From Lachnospiraceae bacterium (lineage in GTDB: Bacteria; Bacillota; Clostridia; Lachnospirales; Lachnospiraceae), in the NCBI GenBank assembly GCA_017623295.1, contig JAGAPK010000068.1, positions 1 through 64,000 of the forward strand: a stretch of 64,000 bases of DNA. The letters run 5' to 3'. The notes under the pieces were generated by a model that was given only the letters and a program-made list of their open reading frames with translations, was not told the DNA's origin and searched no databases. The position numbers and the translations under genes were made by a program. Positions 42,600-51,981 of this stretch are shown here, one piece after another. Position 1 is the first letter of the stretch. Each line of letters starts with the position of its first letter.

Positions 42600-43673
42600 A
42601 TGGCTTCTAAACGACAGGCAAATTTTGAATTGCTTCGTATTGTAGCAATGCTTATGATTATAACACTTCATTATCTGGTGAAGGGTAATGTTGCTGTGCC
42701 TTATGCAGAAAGTCAGAGCGCGGTAAATCTGGTAGCATGGCTTTTGGAAGCTTTTTGTATCGTAGCAGTAAACTGTTACGTTTTATTGAGTGGCTATTTT
42801 TTGGTGGAATCTGCATGGAAGCCGGGGCGTATTGTGTCCTTGCTTGCACAGATTCTTTTTTATTCAATTGCAATTCCGGCAGCGATGTTGTGCGTGGGAA
42901 TGATTTCGCCGACGGAGTTGAGCGTATATGACTGGATTGGTTTTATCCTGCCGATTGAAACAGAGCATTACTGGTTTGCAACGGCATATGTGCTTATGTA
43001 TTTGTTTGCGCCGATTCTTGCCGCCGGTGTCAAGAGCATGGAACGGAAAACCTTGCAGAAGGTTATTATTACATTACTGCTTTTCTTTTCCGTTGGAAAA
43101 ACGATCTTTCCGGTACTGCTTGTTACAGACCATTACGGATATGACTTTGGCTGGTTTTTGTGTCTGTTTTTGATTGCGGCATATTTGCGGTTATATGGTT
43201 GTGAGTGGCTGGAGAAAAGAAAACACGGGATACTTTTATATATGGGAATGAGCCTATGTATTTTTGCAGCGTGGCTGGTGGCGAGTGTGCTTGCTCAAAA
43301 AGTGGATGCATTTGCCTATTATGCAGATATGCCGTATACCTATAATCATGTCTTTGCGCTGCTCGGTGCAATAGGACTTTTTATGGTATTTAAAAATATA
43401 CATTTAAAAGAAGGAAAAGTGACAGCAATCATTCGATATCTGGCACCGTATACATTTGGAGTATATTTGTTGCATGAACATATTCTGGTACGCTATGAAT
43501 GGAGCAGATGGTTACAGATAGAGCGGGTTAGAGAAAGCTGGTTTTTCATACCGCACATGATTGTATGCGTGGTGGTAGTTTACGCAATGGGAACGATAGT
43601 TGATTTTGTCAGAGCTTATTTGTTCACATGGTTTAAACAGGCTTTTACAGGGAGAAAAACGAAACAGAAATGA
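42600..43673 (+). CDS. Acyltransferase family 3 (O-acetyltransferase)
   Basis: A 357-residue protein with about ten membrane segments. The N-terminal FELLRIVAMLMIITLHY places the catalytic His19, and VNCYVLLSGYFL and YLLHEHILVRY are also typical of acyltransferase family 3. These proteins O-acetylate extracellular sugars, using an acyl donor from inside. SD AGGGGGAAA is upstream. It overlaps the next gene by four bases. It likely decorates the exported glycan; which sugar is unknown. Confidence 0.88.
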   Translation: MASKRQANFELLRIVAMLMIITLHYLVKGNVAVPYAESQSAVNLVAWLLEAFCIVAVNCYVLLSGYFLVESAWKPGRIVSLLAQILFYSIAIPAAMLCVGMISPTELSVYDWIGFILPIETEHYWFATAYVLMYLFAPILAAGVKSMERKTLQKVIITLLLFFSVGKTIFPVLLVTDHYGYDFGWFLCLFLIAAYLRLYGCEWLEKRKHGILLYMGMSLCIFAAWLVASVLAQKVDAFAYYADMPYTYNHVFALLGAIGLFMVFKNIHLKEGKVTAIIRYLAPYTFGVYLLHEHILVRYEWSRWLQIERVRESWFFIPHMIVCVVVVYAMGTIVDFVRAYLFTWFKQAFTGRKTKQK

Positions 43674-45553
43674 AACAGATAGAACGATTATATGAAAAAT
43701 ATCGTAATTACATAGAGAATAGTTTGTTTATTATTCTTCTGGCATTTTATCCGTTGATAAAAATAAATCAGGGGCTGGATGTAGTAGACACTTCTTATAG
43801 CCTGGGTAATTTTCAGTTTTTTCCGACGGCGGATGGTGACTGGATGGTGGCGACTTATCTGGCGAATGTAGTTGGTTATTTCTTTATGCAGCTTCCAAGC
43901 GGCGAAACGTTGGTAGGTATGAATTTTTATACCGGACTAATTGTATCTGCAATCGCATTGCTTCTGTATTTTACATTGCGAAAGAAAATGCCGGCGTGGA
44001 TTGTGTTCGTCGGAGAAATAATTGCGATTGGAATGTGCTGGTGTCCGACAACCATTTTGTATAATTATCTGACTTATGGATTGATGGCAGCAGGTGTTTT
44101 GCTGTTGTATAAAGGAATTTGTTTTAATGAGAATGTAAATGGCGTGCAGACCACAAGAAGACAGGTCTATTTGGGATTGGCTGGAATCTGTCTTGGTGCA
44201 AACGTAGCAGTACGTATGCCGAACGTGGCACAGGCAGCATTTATTCTGGCTTTGTGGTATGGCGCATGGTTGCAGAAAAAGAAGTTTGCCTCTGTGGTAA
44301 AAGATACGTTGACTTGCCTGGTGGGCTATCTGGTTGGATTTGGCGTTCCTTTTGTTACCATCTGCGTGAAATATGGTATCGGGGCTTATCCGGAAATGGT
44401 GCAGTGGTTGTTTGCCATGACAGACAAAGCGCAAGATTATAAGCCGACTTCCATGTTGACCGGTATGCTTGGCGATTATTTCACAGGATTGTATTGGCTT
44501 GCATTTGCCGCAGCTTGTGTTGCCTTTTTATATTTGGTGTATGCCGTAAAAAGCTGGCTTGTAAGAAAAGATGCAAACGCCAACAATGCGATTGAGTGGC
44601 TTTATTGTCTGGGCTGCGTGGCTGTTTTTGTGGTGCTGATTCGTTTCTATTGGGGACGCGGCATGTTTGATTTCCGTTATTATAATTATGGCAGTATTTA
44701 TTTGTGGGCAGTGCTTTTTCTGATCATGACAGCAGCTTGTGCGGTATGGATACTGTTTGGAGCAAATGTCAAGAAAAGTGGAAACATAGAGAATGGCAGT
44801 AGTAATCAGGATGTGCAAAGCGTAACTGACGAGAAGGTGTTGGCATTGATTGTTCTGTTGCAGATGTTTGTGACACCACTTGGCAGCAATAACGCTTTGT
44901 ATCCGATGATTAACAATCTGTTTCTGGCGGCACCATTTACCTTGTGGGTGTGTCATCAATGGTTTGTTCAGACTCATGGAAAAAAGGTTCATGTGCCTTG
45001 GAAAGTAATGCTTTCCGTGTTTGGCATTATGGTTCTGATACAGAGTATTGGTTTCCATACGCAGTTTGTTTTCTTAGATGGTGTCTGGGGCGAGGAAAGG
45101 GACACACTTGTAACTGATATTCCGAAAGCGGAAGGTATTTATACGAATCAAGAGAATGCGGAACTATTAACGGATTTAATAGAATACGCGAAGGAACAGG
45201 AATTTGCTGGAAGAGAGGTTATTTTGTACGGAGAGGTTCCGGGGCTTTCTTATTTCCTGGATATGCCAGCCGCAATTTCAACTTCCTGGCCGGATTTGGA
45301 TTCTTACCGGATGGTACAGTTTGAAGAAGATATGGCAGAAGTAGAGCAGAACATAGAAGAGAACAGACCGGTGGTTATTGTGTCTTCTGCGATTGCGGCA
45401 TATAAAAGCGAAGATGCAGAAGCCTATGAGTGGTTTGGCGTTGAGGAAGAAGTCTATGATGCCGATGAGAAAATAGCACTTTTGTTAGAGTTTTTGGAAG
45501 AAAATGATTATGAGGAAACCTTTTGCAATATGCGTTATGCGGTTTATGAATGA
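43670..45553 (+). CDS. Large GT-C-like membrane protein, function unknown
   Basis: A 627-residue protein with about 12 membrane segments and a soluble C-terminal domain of about 130 residues. Right after the first segment comes GLDVVDTSYSLGNFQF, with an Asp at the place where GT-C transferases keep the catalytic acid, and later RMPNVAQAAFILALWYG. I do not recognise a named family. Overlap by ATGA with the acyltransferase gene and a position in a GtrA-containing unit suggest an outside-facing glycosyltransferase (inference). Confidence 0.62.
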   Translation: MKQIERLYEKYRNYIENSLFIILLAFYPLIKINQGLDVVDTSYSLGNFQFFPTADGDWMVATYLANVVGYFFMQLPSGETLVGMNFYTGLIVSAIALLLYFTLRKKMPAWIVFVGEIIAIGMCWCPTTILYNYLTYGLMAAGVLLLYKGICFNENVNGVQTTRRQVYLGLAGICLGANVAVRMPNVAQAAFILALWYGAWLQKKKFASVVKDTLTCLVGYLVGFGVPFVTICVKYGIGAYPEMVQWLFAMTDKAQDYKPTSMLTGMLGDYFTGLYWLAFAAACVAFLYLVYAVKSWLVRKDANANNAIEWLYCLGCVAVFVVLIRFYWGRGMFDFRYYNYGSIYLWAVLFLIMTAACAVWILFGANVKKSGNIENGSSNQDVQSVTDEKVLALIVLLQMFVTPLGSNNALYPMINNLFLAAPFTLWVCHQWFVQTHGKKVHVPWKVMLSVFGIMVLIQSIGFHTQFVFLDGVWGEERDTLVTDIPKAEGIYTNQENAELLTDLIEYAKEQEFAGREVILYGEVPGLSYFLDMPAAISTSWPDLDSYRMVQFEEDMAEVEQNIEENRPVVIVSSAIAAYKSEDAEAYEWFGVEEEVYDADEKIALLLEFLEENDYEETFCNMRYAVYE

Positions 45554-45581
45554 TGATATCCGGTTTGGAATACAGGCTACA

Positions 45582-45611
45582 TTGCAAAGCAGGGTATTCC
45601 TATGGTAAAAT
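45582..45611 (+). promoter_or_regulatory. Promoter of the wecE unit
   Basis: TTGCAA (45582-45587), an 18-bp spacer and TAAAAT (45606-45611) preceded by TGG. CCTATGGTAAAATA is shared with the promoter at 40256, so the two units may be expressed alike. Confidence 0.6.
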
Positions 45612-45692
45612 AGTGTGAAAATGTGTGCATGGAAGATTTGACACGTAGAAATTGTGTCATAAGATGGGGTTGACAGAAAGGCAGGCAGGCCG

Positions 45693-46820
45693 ATGATAAA
45701 TTTTAACGTACCTCCTTTTACAGGAAAAGAATTAGAATATATGAAGGAAGCTATCGAGAATCAGAAAATCTGTGGTGATGGCCCTTTTACAAAAAAATGT
45801 CATGAGTGGATTGAGCAGCAGACAGGAACGAGGAAATGTCTGCTTACCACTTCTTGTACTCATGCAACAGAGCTTGCAGCACTTTTGGCAGATATCAAAG
45901 AAGGCGATGAAGTAATTCTTCCATCCTATACCTTTGTGTCCACAGCAGATGCATTTGTATTACGTGGCGCAAAAGTGGTCTTTGTGGATGTCAGACCGGA
46001 CACCATGAATATAGATGAAAATCTGATTGAAGATGCGGTTACTGAGCGCACGAAAGCAATCGTTCCGGTTCATTATGCGGGTGTTGGCTGTGAGATGGAT
46101 AAGATTATGGAAATTGCGAAAAAGCATAATCTCATGGTAGTAGAAGATGCAGCACAAGGCATTATGGCATCTTACAAAGGAAAACCGCTTGGAACTTTTG
46201 GCGAATTTGGATGCTTTAGTTTCCATGAAACGAAGAATTTCAGTATGGGTGAGGGCGGTGCCCTTTTAATCCGGGATGAAAAATATATTGAAAATGCTGA
46301 AATTTACAGAGAAAAAGGAACGGACCGGAGCAAATATTTCCGAGGTCAGGTTGATAAATATCGTTGGCAGAATTATGGTTCTTCTTATCTGCCAAGTGAT
46401 ATGAATGCGGCATATCTGTATGCCCAGTTAGAACTTGCAGAAGAAATTACCAAAGCAAGAATGGACAGATGGAATGAGTATAGAGAACAGTTGACACCGC
46501 TTGCGGAAGAAGGCAGAATTGAGCTCCCTTATATTCCGGAGTATTGTGAACACAATGCGCATATGTTTTATATTAAAACGAAAGATATACAAGAGCGAGA
46601 ACGTTTGATTGATTACCTGAAAGAGAGAAATGTTCATGCGGTATTTCATTATATTCCATTGCACTCTGCTCCGGCAGGAATTAAGTTCGGCAGATTTTGC
46701 GGCGAGGATAAATATACAACGAAAGAAAGTGAAAGACTTTTACGCTTGCCGATGTTCTATAAGTTAACATCAAATGAAGTGGAATATATTACAGAACAGG
46801 TCAAAGCGTTCTATCGATAG
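45693..46820 (+). CDS. wecE: dTDP-4-amino-4,6-dideoxygalactose transaminase
   Basis: WecE/RffA (375 aa, usual length). A PLP enzyme of the DegT fold that aminates dTDP-4-keto-6-deoxyglucose to dTDP-Fuc4N. The start INFNVPPFTGKELEYM, TSCTHATELAALL, EDAAQ with Asp152, the PLP lysine Lys181 in FHETKNFSMGEGG and RWQNYGSSYLPSD are characteristic. Its substrate would come from RmlB, which is outside the window but implied by rmlD. In enterobacteria the product is N-acetylated by WecD; here the GNAT domain two genes downstream is the obvious candidate. Confidence 0.93.
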   Translation: MINFNVPPFTGKELEYMKEAIENQKICGDGPFTKKCHEWIEQQTGTRKCLLTTSCTHATELAALLADIKEGDEVILPSYTFVSTADAFVLRGAKVVFVDVRPDTMNIDENLIEDAVTERTKAIVPVHYAGVGCEMDKIMEIAKKHNLMVVEDAAQGIMASYKGKPLGTFGEFGCFSFHETKNFSMGEGGALLIRDEKYIENAEIYREKGTDRSKYFRGQVDKYRWQNYGSSYLPSDMNAAYLYAQLELAEEITKARMDRWNEYREQLTPLAEEGRIELPYIPEYCEHNAHMFYIKTKDIQERERLIDYLKERNVHAVFHYIPLHSAPAGIKFGRFCGEDKYTTKESERLLRLPMFYKLTSNEVEYITEQVKAFYR

Positions 46821-46835
46821 AAAGGTATGTAGTTC

Positions 46836-48605
46836 ATGAAGGTTCAAACATTTTTGGAGAAAAATAAGAACTGCATAATAGCGCTGTTGACTATTTTGGT
46901 CAACGTTGCTTTGATGAGCCTCTTTTTTGATTTTTATTATGATTTGAATGATGATGTGATGATGAAAGATATTATGGCTGGTGTGTATACCGGAACGCCG
47001 GACGGCCATAATATGCAGACCTTATATATTTTGGGGGCATTTATCAGTTTAGGTTACAGGCTGTGCAGGGGAATTCCTTGGTATGGCCTATTTTTGTTTG
47101 TCTGTCAGATGGGCAGTATGTATCTGGTAGGCGTGCGTTTGCTTCGTTTTTGTAAAAAAGCATGGACGAAGGTGGGAAGCATGGCAGTACTTAGTGCGTT
47201 CCTATGGGGAATTATGCTTTCTCATTTTGTAGCGATTCAATATACGATTACCGTTTCTGTTATGGCAGCAGCAGCGATTTTCTTATTTTTGACAACGGAA
47301 AAAGGACTTTCGGTAAAGCAGTTTGTACTGAAAAATATTCCGTCTATTGTACTGGTAATTCTGGCATATCAGCTTCGAACTGAAATGCTTTTGCTGGTAT
47401 TTCCGCTGATTTGTCTGGCAGGGTTGTTTCGGTGGCTGGAGGAAGAACATTTTTTCCAGAAAGAGAATTATCTTAAATACGGAATTACCATAGGTTGTAT
47501 TCTGGTGGGCATGTTAATCAGTCACTTGTTTGATTATGTGGCATACGGCAGCGAGGACTGGCAGAAATTTCAGACCTTTTTTGATAAAAGGACAGAGGTT
47601 TATGATTACCATTACGAGGTATTAACCAGTGGAGAACACGCAGAATATTTATCTTCGCTTGGCCTTGATGAAGCGCAGCAGGAACTTTTATCTAACTATA
47701 ATTTTGGACTAGATGAAACGATTGATGAAAAATTGCTTGGTGAGATTGCCGCATATGCGAAAGAAAATACAAGCGGAACGGAATGGACCGTTGAACGTCT
47801 GGTAGAAAAAGGAAATTTATACTTATACCGGACTTTGCATAGTGGTGATGCGCCTTATAATTATATGGTTATAGCTGGGTATTTGTGCGTAGCAGTTTTG
47901 GGAATTTTTCAGATCATGCGAGAAAGAAAAGGAAATTGTATTTTGGAGCTTGTCCTGTTTGGTATTTTCCGAACGGTTCTGTGGATGTATATTCTGATGA
48001 TGGGAAGAGACCCGGTGCGGATTACCCATTCTCTGTATGTGGCTGAATTTGCGGTGCTTGCAGGAATGATGTGCAGACAGTGTGAAGGGTGGATGACGAA
48101 CGAAGAAAAAGAGCAGAAGTTAACGTTTGCCATAGTTCCGATACTAGTGCTTGGCTTATTATTCGTTTGCTATCTGCCACATAGCATTATGACAACTGTG
48201 TCAGATAAAGAGGCGAGAGAAGCAGTCAATGCAGATTGTCTTGCAATTGCGGAATATTGTAAGGAGCATCCGGGTAACTTTTACTTTGAAGATGTGTATT
48301 CTACGGTAGGATTTTCCCAGAAAATTTTTGCAAAGGCAGATAATACGCTGTCAAATTATGATATTATGGGTGGATGGATGTGTAAGAGTCCACTTTACTA
48401 TGAGAAATTAGAGCAGTTTGGAATTACGACAATGGAAGATGCTCTGCTGTATGATGAGAATGTATATTTCATTATGGAAACGGTGACTGGTGATGCAGAC
48501 TGGCTGCGGGAATATTACGCAGGCAAAGGAATTACAGTGGATATTGAACAGGTAGATATTGTGGGAGATAACTATGGTGTCTATCAGGTGCTGGAGCAGA
48601 AATAG
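46836..48605 (+). CDS. Large membrane protein, possibly GT-C-like
   Basis: A 589-residue protein with about 11 membrane segments and a soluble C-terminal part of about 140 residues. After the first segment lies DFYYDLNDDVMMKDIMAG, a Asn-Asp-Asp loop in the position of the GT-C catalytic acids. Not otherwise recognised. It sits between wecE and the GNAT-GT2 fusion in one unit, so it may transfer the Fuc4N-type sugar from its lipid carrier (inference). Confidence 0.6.
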   Translation: MKVQTFLEKNKNCIIALLTILVNVALMSLFFDFYYDLNDDVMMKDIMAGVYTGTPDGHNMQTLYILGAFISLGYRLCRGIPWYGLFLFVCQMGSMYLVGVRLLRFCKKAWTKVGSMAVLSAFLWGIMLSHFVAIQYTITVSVMAAAAIFLFLTTEKGLSVKQFVLKNIPSIVLVILAYQLRTEMLLLVFPLICLAGLFRWLEEEHFFQKENYLKYGITIGCILVGMLISHLFDYVAYGSEDWQKFQTFFDKRTEVYDYHYEVLTSGEHAEYLSSLGLDEAQQELLSNYNFGLDETIDEKLLGEIAAYAKENTSGTEWTVERLVEKGNLYLYRTLHSGDAPYNYMVIAGYLCVAVLGIFQIMRERKGNCILELVLFGIFRTVLWMYILMMGRDPVRITHSLYVAEFAVLAGMMCRQCEGWMTNEEKEQKLTFAIVPILVLGLLFVCYLPHSIMTTVSDKEAREAVNADCLAIAEYCKEHPGNFYFEDVYSTVGFSQKIFAKADNTLSNYDIMGGWMCKSPLYYEKLEQFGITTMEDALLYDENVYFIMETVTGDADWLREYYAGKGITVDIEQVDIVGDNYGVYQVLEQK

Positions 48606-48620
48606 AATTGAGGGAAAGAA

Positions 48621-50096
48621 ATGGGCAATATTTACTTGCGCTTAATGGAAGTGGCTGATACAGAGAAAATCGTAGCATGGCGTAATAACGACAGAGTACG
48701 GCATAATTTTATTTATCAACAGCTTTTTACACCGGAAGGACATATGAACTGGATTCGTACACAGGTGGAACCGGGGCATGTGGTACAATTTATTATTTGT
48801 GAGAACGTAACCGACAGAGCAGTGGGGAGTGTTTATTTCCGGGATATTGACAGGGAAAAGGGTTGTGCAGAATACGGCATTTTTATTGGTGAAGATGATG
48901 CGGTAGGAAAGGGCTACGGCACGCAGGCAGCCAAAGCAGCACTTGCATATGCTTTTGAAACAATAAAGTTAAGAAAAGTTTTTCTGCGGGTTTTTGCGGA
49001 TAATATCGGAGCCAGAAAAAGTTATGAAAAAGCGGGCTTCCGATTGATAGAGGACAAGCAGGAAGAAGTAGCGATAGATGGGGTTTCCCGAAGCGTTATT
49101 TTTATGGAATGCATCAGAACAGAATATGCGCAAATGACATGCGCGGAAATGGAGAACCAAATGAGTCAGTTAGTCAGCTTTGTGATACCGTGTTACCGGT
49201 CAGCACAGACGATTGGAAAAGTCGTAGAAGAAATAGAAACAACGATGAAAGGACTTACACAGTATAAGTATGAAATTATTCTGGTAAATGACTGCTCGCC
49301 GGATAATACGTTTGATGTTATTCGTGGTATTTGTGCAAAGAAAAAGGAAGTCTGCGGCGTGAATCTGGCGAAAAATTTCGGTCAGCATGCAGCATTGATG
49401 GCAGGCTTTCAGCATGTGCGAGGGGATATTGTAGTATGTCTGGATGATGATGGACAGACCCCGGCAGATGAAGTAGGGAAATTGCTCGCTAAAATCGAAG
49501 AGGGTTATGATGCCGTTTATGCCAGATATGCACATAAGCAGCATTCCGGCTTCCGCAATTTTGGCAGCAAAATTAATGAACTGATGACAAGAGTGATGTT
49601 GGGAAAACCAAAAGAATTATACATTTCCAGTTATTTTGCAGCACGCCGGTTTATCATTGATGAAATGACTCGCTATGTGAATCCGTATCCTTATGTAATC
49701 GGTCTGGTGCTTCGTGCGACGAAGAATATAGCCAATGTCGATGTAAATCATAGGGAAAGAGAAATTGGTACTTCCGGTTATACAATTGGTAAATTGCTTG
49801 GACTCTGGTTTAATGGTTTTACTGCATTTAGCATCAAACCGCTTCGTGTGGCAACGGTAATTGGAACGGTTACAGCATGCGCAGGTATCCTGTATGGTAT
49901 CTATACGGTTATCAAGAAATTTGTAAATCCCGATGTTGTAATTGGATTTAGCGCGCTAATGACGGCAGTTGTTTTTCTTGGTGGTATGATGATGCTGATG
50001 CTTGGTATCATCGGAGAATACATTGGCAGAATTTATATTTCCATGAACAATTCTCCACAGTATGTAATTAGAGAGTGTATAGATGAACGAGAATGA
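48621..50096 (+). CDS. Fusion: GNAT N-acetyltransferase + polyprenyl-phosphate GT2
   Basis: A 491-residue two-domain protein. Residues 1-167 are a RimJ/PseH-type GNAT (WRNNDRVRHNF; CoA-binding GEDDAVGKGYGT about 90-101; FADNIGARKSYEKAGF). Residues 183-491 are an ArnC/DPM-like GT2 (IPCYRSAQTI, NDCSPDNT, metal site LDDDGQTP) with two C-terminal membrane segments. The junction keeps an ATG at 49161 with GGAG 6 bp upstream, so the GT2 may also be made alone. Behind wecE, it could acetylate dTDP-Fuc4N and load Fuc4NAc on undecaprenyl phosphate. The GNAT is also the only PseH candidate seen. Its stop overlaps the next gene by 14 bp. Confidence 0.85.
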   Translation: MGNIYLRLMEVADTEKIVAWRNNDRVRHNFIYQQLFTPEGHMNWIRTQVEPGHVVQFIICENVTDRAVGSVYFRDIDREKGCAEYGIFIGEDDAVGKGYGTQAAKAALAYAFETIKLRKVFLRVFADNIGARKSYEKAGFRLIEDKQEEVAIDGVSRSVIFMECIRTEYAQMTCAEMENQMSQLVSFVIPCYRSAQTIGKVVEEIETTMKGLTQYKYEIILVNDCSPDNTFDVIRGICAKKKEVCGVNLAKNFGQHAALMAGFQHVRGDIVVCLDDDGQTPADEVGKLLAKIEEGYDAVYARYAHKQHSGFRNFGSKINELMTRVMLGKPKELYISSYFAARRFIIDEMTRYVNPYPYVIGLVLRATKNIANVDVNHREREIGTSGYTIGKLLGLWFNGFTAFSIKPLRVATVIGTVTACAGILYGIYTVIKKFVNPDVVIGFSALMTAVVFLGGMMMLMLGIIGEYIGRIYISMNNSPQYVIRECIDERE

Positions 50097-51915
50097 ATTT
50101 CGAATTAAAATAAAACTGAATGTGATTGCATTTGTGGTTGCGACAGCAGGAACTTTGTGCTTTCCACAGATACTGAATTTACAGGACAGCGCACTTGGAT
50201 TTACGAACAGTATCTTCTCGGTGTTTGTCTGGCTGCTTTGTCTGTATGCGGTAAATTTGTCACTTCGTACAATTGATTTGAAGGACGTACGCGGCTTTAA
50301 GATAGCGGGAATTTTGTCCTTCCTTTTTACGGTGGCAATGCTCTTTGGCGTACAATTGGAAAGCGCAGAAAATGTCAATTTCAAGGATTGGAAATTGTGG
50401 ATTTCCCTTCCAGTGCTGACTTGCCTTTTTACAATTCTGGTGCGTAAAATCTGGGATTTTTTAAGCGGTTTGGAGAATAGAAAATTGCAGTTGGCAGAGT
50501 ATATTAAGCTGCCGCAATCACCGGTAAAAAATGAGAGAGGAAAAAATATTCTGACATTCTGCTTTTTTCTTCTCTGCTGGTTGCCGGTTTTGCTTGCGGT
50601 TTATCCGGGCTTTTTTGTTTACGATGCGCAGGATGAATATTTGCAGGTGGCATCCCGGACTTTTACAACCCATCATCCGCTGGTACATGTTTTGATGCTT
50701 GGTGGAATTATCTGTGCGGTGCATAAAGTGACGGATTCCTATAATCTGGGTATTGCCTGTTATATGATTGTGCAGATGGTAATTGTTTCGGGTGGTTTTA
50801 CTTATCTGATGTCCTATTTGCGTAGGAAAAAGGTTTCCAAAGGACTGCGGATTATCGCAATGCTTTATTTTGCCTTTTTCCCGGTAATTGTTATGTTTAC
50901 GCTTTGTTCGGCGAAGGATACGATTTTCACTGTGGCATTGCTTTTACTTATTGTCTGTCTGCTAGAGATGGGAGTTGCGAAAGAGGACTTTTTTGCATCC
51001 AGGAAAAAGATGGCATTTTTTGTGCTATGTGCCTTAACCATGATGCTGTTTCGTAAAAATGGTATCTATGCTTTTGCGGTGATGATTCCGGTATTGCTTG
51101 TTTATCACAAAAAAAACTGGAAAAAAATGGCCGTGTTATTGGTGATATCATTTCTTTCCTATTTTGCAATTAGCGGTACGATAACTACGGTACTGCATGC
51201 GCAGAATGAAGAAAATCAGGAAATTCTGACGGTGCCGATTCAGCAGCTTGCCAGAACCTATAAGTATAACAAAGAGGTTTTTTCTGAGGAGGATATTGCT
51301 ACATTACATGAGATACTGCCGGAAGAGGCTCTGAACTTATATAATGCAAAATTATCCGATCCGGTAAAATGGCGTTTTAACAATCAGGCTTTTGCAGCGG
51401 ATAAATCCAAATATGCAAAGCTCTGGCTGAAAATCGGTATGCAAAAGCCGCTGTCCTATCTGAATGCATGGTTAATGACATCGTATGGATTCTGGTACCC
51501 GGATACCGTGATTGATGTATATTCGGGCAATTCGGTCTTTACTTTTACTTATGAGGACTGCTCTTATTTTGGTTATGAAGTAGAAGAACCGGGAGTGCGT
51601 GACAGCAAGATTCCCTGGCTGGATGAGTTTTATCGGAAGTTATCTCTGGAAGTGGCGCAGGAAAAAGTACCGATTTTATCTATGCTGTATTCGCCGGGGT
51701 GTTTGTTCTGGTGTTTCGCTTTTGGATTTAGTTATGTGCTTTACCGGCGAAAGTATCACATTCTGATACCGTATCTTATGGTGCTGTTAGTCTGGCTGAC
51801 CGTAATTCTGGGTCCGACCTATTTGCCGAGATATGTATTGATATTCTGGTTCGGGCTTCCACTTTTTGCGGCGGTAATGCTGGAAGAGGAACGATTTGGC
51901 TTAGTTGTAAAATAA
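50083..51915 (+). CDS. DUF6020-family membrane protein
   Basis: A 610-residue protein with about 13 membrane segments. The stretch LAVYPGFFVYDAQDEYLQVASRTFTTHHPLVHVLMLG has an Asp-rich loop after a membrane segment and then the HHPLVH signature that I associate with DUF6020. The layout is GT-C-like, so an outside-facing glycosyltransferase is plausible. It overlaps the GNAT-GT2 gene by 14 bp and ends the wecE unit. Confidence 0.75.
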   Translation: MNENEFRIKIKLNVIAFVVATAGTLCFPQILNLQDSALGFTNSIFSVFVWLLCLYAVNLSLRTIDLKDVRGFKIAGILSFLFTVAMLFGVQLESAENVNFKDWKLWISLPVLTCLFTILVRKIWDFLSGLENRKLQLAEYIKLPQSPVKNERGKNILTFCFFLLCWLPVLLAVYPGFFVYDAQDEYLQVASRTFTTHHPLVHVLMLGGIICAVHKVTDSYNLGIACYMIVQMVIVSGGFTYLMSYLRRKKVSKGLRIIAMLYFAFFPVIVMFTLCSAKDTIFTVALLLLIVCLLEMGVAKEDFFASRKKMAFFVLCALTMMLFRKNGIYAFAVMIPVLLVYHKKNWKKMAVLLVISFLSYFAISGTITTVLHAQNEENQEILTVPIQQLARTYKYNKEVFSEEDIATLHEILPEEALNLYNAKLSDPVKWRFNNQAFAADKSKYAKLWLKIGMQKPLSYLNAWLMTSYGFWYPDTVIDVYSGNSVFTFTYEDCSYFGYEVEEPGVRDSKIPWLDEFYRKLSLEVAQEKVPILSMLYSPGCLFWCFAFGFSYVLYRRKYHILIPYLMVLLVWLTVILGPTYLPRYVLIFWFGLPLFAAVMLEEERFGLVVK

Positions 51916-51933
51916 ATATATTCGTGATATACT
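51905..51933 (+). promoter_or_regulatory. Promoter of the ligase/pgl-like unit
   Basis: TTGTAA (51905-51910), a 17-bp spacer and TATACT (51928-51933) preceded by TGA, an extended -10. The -35 lies within the last codons of the preceding gene. It probably drives the genes from 51982 to beyond the right edge. Confidence 0.65.
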
Positions 51934-51981
51934 AGACTGTAAAATAATTTTTAGTAGAATCACCTTAGAATGGATTGAAAA

